From the NCBI RefSeq assembly GCF_000516985.1, contig NW_006917093.1, positions 1,426,001 to 1,490,000 on the forward strand: a stretch of 64,000 nt of DNA, read 5' to 3'. Positions 57,188-64,000 of the stretch are shown here, piece by piece. The stretch comes from Pestalotiopsis fici W106-1 (lineage: Eukaryota > Ascomycota > Sordariomycetes > Amphisphaeriales > Sporocadaceae). Made by a program: the position numbers and the translations under genes. The notes under the pieces were generated by a model. The model made no database searches. It saw only the letters and a program-made list of their open reading frames with translations, and was not told the DNA's origin. The first letter of the stretch is position 1; each line of letters opens with the position of its first letter.

Positions 57188-57924
57188 TCAATGGAACCTC
57201 CATGGGTTGTCCTCAGAGCCATCGCCAGACGTGACAATACTGCGCTGGAATACCGTGACGGAGTCTGGCGTTGGCGACGACAATGTCTGACGTGCATTCC
57301 GATTCGCAAGGCTTGGCAGCGACGGTGCATACTGACCACTTTCATATCTGGGAAGTTGCGAGTCCTCTGCGCCCATGAAAACTCGTAGTCCCTCCAAAGT
57401 TGAAAGTATCAAGCCGCGAATCTTCCTCCAGGACACCATTGATGCACATTCTTGAAGACCGACAGCTACAAGTATGCCAGTTTGGATTCCGATCGGTGTC
57501 CAAAGGAAGAGGGTGTTGCTACTGCCCGGCTGCAAAGAACTCAAGAAGGTCATGGTTGCTGCAATACACGCGAGATGATAGATACAATTTCTACGGAAAC
57601 GTTCTTTCTTAGCCTTGGTTCCAAGAGTACAAAGTTGAAGGGTAACGTACGTAACCATACTAGAGGTCTTGGTCACTTTTAGGAAGGACAGCCAGACGAA
57701 GGTGCCAAAGAAGACCAGCCACAGAAAATATGACCTGTATAAAATGCATCAGTGTTTAAACTCCTGTTTCGGGGAGATATGCAAACCAACGCAGCTACTG
57801 AGACCAGCATACTGTCATTGTGTTCCCCCAGCGTGCCAATTATAACACTGACAATTGCAGATATTGATGATATGACATAGAGCGCTCGTGTGACCTTGAG
57901 CATAACTTCAGTTTGCGTTGTCAT
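57188..57924 (-). CDS. Array copy B: small four-helix membrane protein with C-terminal extension
   Basis: Exons 57924-57791, 57734-57651 (84 nt) and 57590-57188 on the minus strand give 206 aa; introns are 56 and 60 nt (donors GTTGGT, GTACGT), both phase 2. The layout is the same as copy A: TM1 LYVISSISAIVSVIIGTL, TM2 YFLWLVFFGTFVWLSFLK, TM3 IYHLACIAATMTFLSSL, TM4 IQTGILVAVGLQECASM, then VSWRKIRGLILSTLEGLRVF and an acidic turn. Unlike the other copies it continues ~52 residues past the common LP end with a Ser/Pro/Thr-rich tail (SLPSLANRNARQTLSSPTP). The extension is one open frame, so it may come from loss of the ancestral stop. The alternative start at 57903 removes seven residues. Confidence 0.7.
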
Positions 57925-59576
57925 CGGAGTTGATGTTGTCGGGTGACTATACTTGGGTGTAAAGATGGACGAGAGTCTTCACAGGGGCTGTGATATATCG
58001 AGCAAGGTGGTGGTGATTGTGGTGACAAAGGCTGTAAGATGAGAGAGTGGTATTAAAGAAATGATGAGACGAGTAGTTTGGAAACTGTTTGCTAGATAAT
58101 TCATGATCGAAAGCGGGTGGACATGTGTTAAATAAGTAGTAAAAGTTAATGATCCTTGAGATGGGATTCAGCATCCCTGGATTTGCTGACAGTGAGATGT
58201 CCAGTATTTCCCGATCATTATTCCAATTTTTACATTACAATCGAGTTCGCCAAGATACGGCACGTTTGTCAGGGGTGTGTTGTAATGATTGGCTCGCTCG
58301 TTGACTCGGATGGTATGGTCTCTTCCTCTTTGCGGGGCTTGGTTAGCTCAACCCATCCAGGGCGCTTGATGCTATTGACCACTTATTGGGCTGTTCACCA
58401 CTCATATTGTGTGGGAGCTAGAACCCGAAAGCAGCAGCTCTATCAATATACTGGGTAGGTTGCCCGATGCACATGAGGTTTCGTGCATCATCGGTGCAGT
58501 AGTATATCCATCCCCACGCGCGCATTTCGCGCGGCAATGTGGGACCCGGGTGCACATGGCCATTCTCGTGGCTTTGCATCTATGGCGATCCAGGGTCTTT
58601 CGGACTCCGCCGCGCCAGGTTGGTAGTCTTTCTGCCCTGGTTTAGTATGGTTTGACGCAGCCAAGAATTGTAATGGTGCATTAGTTTTCAGCGATTAGAG
58701 GTGGATGGATTCTCTGGTACAGTGTACTTTTGAACTGTACAGCGTCCATCCTGCTACCAATCGGGACGGTGTGTCTTGCCGGCATGTTGCGAAGCTTAGG
58801 TATATAGTACGCAGTAAGGGCCATCCACAGGTGGGCAATAGTGGCTGAATGCTTGAAAGCAAAGTAAGAAACAAGGACAAAAGCTTTCGGAGTCGGCTGG
58901 ATGACGTTTCCCTCCACACGTGGAGCCAGGCTTTGGCTGGCCACCCACTCAGGGGGTGTATACTTCATAAGCTTCCAGCATATTTGAACTTTTGATCTTG
59001 CAGAATTTACAATCACGATTTCAAGGACTGGCATTGATTTTTGACGGTCTGGCATGAGCTTCAGGCTCACTACGGCCAAGACGGTACAGTAGTTGGGACC
59101 GCGAAGGACCCGACAGATCGGCTGTCATACACACGTATTGAAAAAGATCCAGCTCCAGCTTAAAGCTGTTCAATCTGATGCGGCAAGCTGCAATTCTCCG
59201 AATTGGCCCGAGTCGGTGATTATTATCCTTCAAGGTAGCTCGAGTATCTGTTTTTCCTTGTAACTGTGGTCATTGTACATATCTCTCACTTGTCATATTG
59301 ATTGTTCTGGTTCTAACAAGATATGATATCATGATTAGAACCCTTGTATGAATGTATCCTGCTTGACAAAAGTAACATGAAGAGCTGCAAGCGGCTCAAC
59401 AGCATTATCCTTGCTTCAGCGCCCAAAATGGAGTGCAGCATCAACGTATGGCTGGGGAAATGATGGTGGAGAATGACACGGCGCCAAGATAGAAGAGAAG
59501 CTGCTGATATCGAACAACATGGGTGAAAATATGATGTGTCGAGAGCATAGCTTGTAACGTTCTGTGAAGCCGTACT
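57925..59576. other. Spacer between array copies B and C
   Basis: 1.65 kb. The minus-strand frame 59079-58681 (132 codons, with a hydrophobic FVLVSYFAFKHSATIAHLWM segment) is stop-free but lacks the array motifs and any recognised domain; I leave it uncalled. The rest shows nothing. Confidence 0.4.
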
Positions 59577-60156
59577 TCACAGAGGAAGATGCTCGTCTTG
59601 GGCGCCCATGAGAAGCCGCAGTCCATCCAGAAAAGACAGGAGAAGTCTACGGAAATTTCTCCAAGACACTACAGAAGCGCATTCCTGGAGACCGACGGCT
59701 AGAAGTATTCCTACTTGGATTGTAAAAGGAGTCCAGAGGAAGGAAATCTTGGCATTGTAATTTCCATTGTGAAGATAGCCGAGGAAGGCCAGCGTCGCTC
59801 CAATAATGATGAGATGATAGAAACAGATTCTACATAAGAAAGTACTTCTCGTGAGTGTTTGATAGATCTAAGTGTCGGTGAACGCATGCAAAGAACATAC
59901 CTGTGGAAGTCGGAGTCTTGAGAGACCCTTAGGTAGGAGAGACAGATGAACACGAGAAACAACACAAACCACAGCACATATAGCCTAGGAAGTATTCACG
60001 TCAGTCATGTCTTCTATTTAAAGATTATCAGGACCGCACTTACGTGGTTACGGCAACACCAAGACGATCGCTTTGCTCTGCAAGCGTGCCGAGGCCTACG
60101 ATGACCGATGCAGGTATTGTCGCGGCGATGTAAAGTCTTTTTGGTAAATTTTGCAT
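59577..60156 (-). CDS. Array copy C: small four-helix membrane protein, unknown family
   Basis: Exons 60156-60044, 59984-59901 (84 nt) and 59829-59577 on the minus strand give 149 aa; introns are 59 and 71 nt (donors GTAAGT, GTATGT), both phase 2. TM1 LYIAATIPASVIVGLGTL, TM2 LWFVLFLVFICLSYLRV, TM3 YHLIIIGATLAFLGYL, TM4 TIQVGILLAVGLQECAS, tail VSWRNFRRLLLSFLDGLRLL, then an acidic turn and HLPL. It has the most canonical splice sites of the four and matches A and B closely in the tail, so it is a good reference copy for a search. The frame is open further upstream with other ATGs (up to 60234), so the exact start is uncertain. Confidence 0.75.
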
Positions 60157-62593
60157 TGTACGAGCTGGAGAACTGATCAAAGTAGAAGAAAGTTCTCCAT
60201 TCATTTGCCAGTACATGATCGAGGATGGAAACAATAAAACCTGAAGATGAAGGAGAAGGAAGCAATGCGTGAGTCGTTCTGTGTATTATGTCCTAGTATC
60301 GACCAAGACAATGCTAGTTGCTGGATGTATCTTGTTTATCCTCTTTTTTGGTCTTTGCGCTTCTCATCCTTTGATTCTCAATATGAGCGACGTAATATGA
60401 ACGTTTCTGCGTCACTCAAGGAGTCAGATAGGCCTCAAGGCCCGTGGTCATGAAGAGGAAGGATAAAAACTTATTCCAGATGCAAAGTGCAGTATAAAAG
60501 GAGCGACTACCACCGATGCTATATATGTGATCGATAGTATATATTTCCTCTCTTCTTACTAGTGTTGTGTATATGCGTTAGCCGATCATAAGGCTCGAGC
60601 GAGCCCATTCCGTGATCCTGGGCTCCGGCGGGTCTGACGAGCCACCGAACAATGCCGCCCATTAGGTCCATCGACTACTTATGTGCCTTCGCAGCCAATC
60701 GGGACGCTTTATCCAATGCAATTTGCAAGGGTACCATAGACTAATCCACGCGCGACACACGGTTAAATTCCCTTTCTGGGACTACGTCTCACCCGGACGA
60801 GTCAAATAGCCTTTTCTGCGTTCGGACATTGCTGACTTACGGGAAGGATGCAGACGTGACACAGCATGGTGGGGCTGCAATACCAATACGACCACATATA
60901 CAGAGCTTGAAAATATGCAATTCTGTTGTCCTCACTTCGTCTGTTTTCGCGTCTAGGCAGTCCCTTTACTATGCCGCTTGGTTGCGGCCGGCAAGTCTGG
61001 TCGCGACGCAGTAGATAGGCAACACTTCTCTGCAATTATCGCCACCGTGATGTTTCAGCTAGTAGACTCGTGACTACTGACACTTGACTGAAGATCGCAT
61101 GAAAATATATAGAAACCGCAAAAAAAAAAAAAAAAAAAGAAAATTCACAGAAACTTCTGTTTGCATACACATGCTGGGATTGTGACCTGGAGACCAAGCC
61201 TGGTATGTAGTCTTGAGAAAAGAGCCAGTGCACAGTCTAGGTAAGCTCGACGACTGCTTCGGCGATGTGAGCTCATTGGTCAGCAACTTGGATGGCGGCT
61301 GTTGGTGAGCAGATCTCAAAAATTGATTGAATATATGCGACCAAGATTGTTTGACTTGAACACATGTGCTGGACTTTGGGGAATTCAATACCAGGGAAAC
61401 TGACGTCACCTCTATTTCTTCGTCGCACCCAAGTTGCATGACATGGCCATCTAGGACTTTTTGCAGCGCGGCAGTCTGGACAAACGCCCGCCACCTCGTG
61501 TCATCAACCTGCACAGCCACCGCCTATAGCAGATGAGAAGTCGGCCATTGGACGTATCGGTGGGGCCTCTCAAGTCACCCTTATTGACCCTTTTATTCCC
61601 CCTTCACTTTTCCCAAATCGTACTTATTGCTGCAGAATAACGTGAACCATAAGAAACCATCTGTATTATGCTAACCTTAAGTGCTTTGCATGATTTTCCT
61701 GGGTACCTGAGTATCGTCAGAGTATAATAATGCAGTAGGTAATCCGTTGGGACTAAGACCCCCACGCTCCATTCGACATCCCACCATTAGTGGCGGAAGG
61801 GGCGGGGCGGGGCGTGCTAGGCCCCCCCCGAGTCCAGCGACTCCAGCCAGCAGTAGCTTATTTAGTATAAGAACAACCCTATTGTCTTTTTGCTGTCTAG
61901 CTTGTTTGCAGCCTACTCTGCTATCTCTGTACTTCTTTTATCAGCCATAGTAGTTCGACCTAATCGATTGTGACACTATTTTGTCACATTTCAAACTTCC
62001 TGCACCTGTTTACACGACTATCGAGAAAAGCCCAACTAGAATCATATACAAGATGCTTTAGCGTGTGCATTTGATATCATAATATTACATCCAATCCAGA
62101 TTGATCGGTTGATCTCCTCCGTCAAGGATGGCCCCATTAAGGGAGCAATATACCGGTCTATAAACACGAGCCCAATATGAAAAGCTGTACTTGAAAGAAC
62201 AACTCTTACCTATCTTGACCTACTTGCACATTTATTTCTAATCTATCGTGTTCCACCCGATCTTTCAGGGGAGAAATGGACTTGGACTTGGACTTTTTGA
62301 TCATATATCGCAAGACGCACAGCCGAACAATTTCTCGAGTTATTCCTAGCCAACGCAGCTTCGTCACAATCGTGGAACCTTTGGTTTCCGAAGAATTGGA
62401 TCTGATATCTCGAACTCGGTCCTACTGCACCTGAAGAGGCAGACTCTATATGGCTAGAGTTCGATGACTGGTTGAGGGTTCAGTGGATAGCCAGGGAAAA
62501 CGTGAGAGATATGATACAGATGAAGCCGATATTGTCGACAAAACCATGCGCTTGCTAGTTGCATCGTAGATGGCAAAGTACAAGGGCACGAGT
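60157..62593. other. Spacer between array copies C and D
   Basis: 2.4 kb. Contains a 19-base A run at 61120-61138 and a G/C-rich patch near 61796-61835. Open frames such as 61520-61074 (minus) and 61747-61950 (plus, Pro/Arg-rich) are not convincing. I looked for the array's LxGLR and GLxEC signatures on the minus strand and saw none. Confidence 0.45.
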
Positions 62594-63190
62594 CTATCTG
62601 GGGAGGCCTTGCTCCTCGGCATCCACAAGTAATTGTCGCAGTCCGTCCAGAGAAATCAATATGAAGCGCCGCAGCGAATGTAATAGAAGTAACGAAAAGT
62701 CCTGGAATGTTCTTTGTGAGACCAAGGCGCATTCTTCGAGACCAACACCGAGGAATATGCCAACATGAATGGCGATGGGTAACCAGAGGAAGAGCGTGGT
62801 GTCGTCACTAGCTTGTAGATAGTTGATGAAAGCCATTACTACTCCAATACATAAGAGGTGGTGAACACAACTCCTATTGAATAACAAGTTTGTCATTAGG
62901 GATGACTCGAAAAAGGGAGGCATCGGACATACATGAAAAACTTGGAATCTCTAGCCACCTCTAGGAAGTAGAGCCAGACAAACAAGACGAATAGTACAAG
63001 CCATATCATATACGGACTGTAGAAGGACTGATATGAGCTTCGTCTCTTCATGCGTGAGATGTCGGGAGTGTGCCTACATGGTCACGGCCGAGAGCACTCG
63101 ATCATCTTGTTTCCCAAGTGTGCCAGCAACCACAATAGTTAGTGAAGGAATCATCATTGCGATGTAAAGCCCCCTTCTCACATGCAGCAT
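62594..63190 (-). CDS. Array copy D: small four-helix membrane protein, diverged member
   Basis: Exons 63190-63078, 63016-62933 (84 nt) and 62873-62594 on the minus strand give 158 aa; introns are 61 and 58 nt (donors GTAGGC, GTATGT), both phase 2. TM1 LYIAMMIPSLTIVVAGTL, TM2 YMIWLVLFVLFVWLYFLE, TM3 HHLLCIGVVMAFINYL, TM4 IHVGIFLGVGLEECAL. The tail is longer than in A-C by about ten residues (extra FSLLLLHSLRRFIL) before LDGLRQLL and an acidic patch ending GLPR. The usual YHL is HHL and IQ is IH. The start at 63190 aligns with the inner ATG of A and B. The first donor, GTAGGC, is weaker than the others. Confidence 0.72.
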
Positions 63191-64000
63191 TATGATGGAT
63201 TGAAGGTACAGACTGATATCTTTGATGCCAGCCGAAGTAAGAATAAGTGAGCCGGTACAAGTAGAGAAAAGATGTGAATTATAATGGCTTGTCCAAGGTC
63301 AACGAAACAACACGAAGCCAGATCATGTGCCATCATCGTTTCTTAAATAAATTGAGAAACGAAAGGCAATGAATCTACCAGTTTAGTGACTAGGTTTTCG
63401 ATCAAAACGACGTTGAGCTGTGGACACTGGAGTATACCCTAGGAGCCCAGCGGTCTGGGTGAGGACCCATACCCCAAACTGGATTTGAGTCACTTACGGC
63501 GCTTGGTTGTGATCATGATCTAGCATATGCTACTCTTGAGGCATATTGTACTCGCTATTGGATGGCTTGGGCACGTCAAGTAGAAAAGAAAGCCGGGGAC
63601 GTGACATGGGTACCTAGTGTCTCTCGGGCGTACATGGAGCTTAAAGCCGCGAGAGATTTTCAGGTTCAAAAGACACTTCATTGTAATTTTTTTCAGATGC
63701 CCGATGCAGGTTGGATCTTGCCGGACTCGCGCACGCCCCTGCAAGCTGACTCGTGTATAGACCCTTGTGTTTGCTGCGACTGTCTTGACCGTCTATCCGT
63801 TGTTAGACGCTAATGTGGAATAGGAACGTTGGTTGGCAAATGCGTGTGAATTGCCATTACGTCGGGCGACCCATTGGCCTGTGCGTCCTCTGCAGGGTGG
63901 ATAGAGGAAAAGACAGGTTCAGAAGTTGAGGAAGGGAAGGCAGAGGGGAAAATCCCGCCCTTCGAAATCAGAAAGATCCCACAAAACTCTCCCTCACCGG
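63191..64000. other. Right-end intergenic sequence
   Basis: 810 bp to the window edge. The plus-strand frame 63562-63813 has no recognisable domain. No further array copy is visible before the edge; the next gene lies outside. Confidence 0.4.

Noticed and set aside
58681..59079. Possible fifth array copy
   Set aside because: Stop-free on the minus strand and partly hydrophobic, but lacks YHL, GLxEC and LxGLR motifs and the 84-nt exon.

Overview
The window is nuclear DNA of a filamentous ascomycete (Pezizomycotina, probably a sordariomycete; I cannot fix the genus). The evidence is short introns of 55-200 nt with GTRNGT-type donors and CTRAY branch points, typical fungal protein families, and one long AT-rich block with the marks of repeat-induced point mutation (RIP). 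There are two 100-N assembly gaps, at 11945-12044 and 44229-44328. I saw no tRNA, rRNA or CRISPR.

Layout. 286-3678 is URB1 (60S ribosome biogenesis). 4720-13866 is a RIP-damaged nested transposon island: a 9.1-kb MULE-type DNA transposon with ~57-bp terminal inverted repeats and an 8-9-bp target duplication, whose transposase reading frame is split by a 6.3-kb Ty1/copia retrotransposon (TTAAA duplication, two LTRs, half-tRNA-iMet primer-binding site, polypurine tract). One copia LTR carries a third, gap-containing insertion. 15516-24047 holds a GPI-anchored GH17 glucanase, TSC1/hamartin (minus strand), a DJ-1/PfpI protein and mitochondrial ribosomal protein uL23m. 26746-32474 holds a large coiled-coil protein, an AYR1-like SDR and a METTL4-like MT-A70 methyltransferase. 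34501-38329 is a CSC1/RSN1 (OSCA/TMEM63-type) channel. 38960-47092 holds a flavoprotein hydroxylase, a secreted-type FMN 2-hydroxyacid oxidase and a DHA1-type MFS exporter, a possible small catabolic or detoxification neighbourhood. 49482-53901 holds a TM9SF/EMP70 protein and a LEU5-type mitochondrial CoA carrier.

The most novel part is the right end (55048-63190). Four diverged paralogues of a small, unrecognised four-helix membrane protein lie head to tail on the minus strand. Each has three exons, a middle exon of exactly 84 nt in all four copies, and two phase-2 introns. The unspliced frames hide them. I assign no function.

Most single genes are conserved housekeeping genes. The accessory content is the transposon island, the oxidoreductase/MFS stretch and the four-copy membrane-protein array. 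Several intergenic stretches hold short coding-like remnants that I could not identify; they are marked as such.
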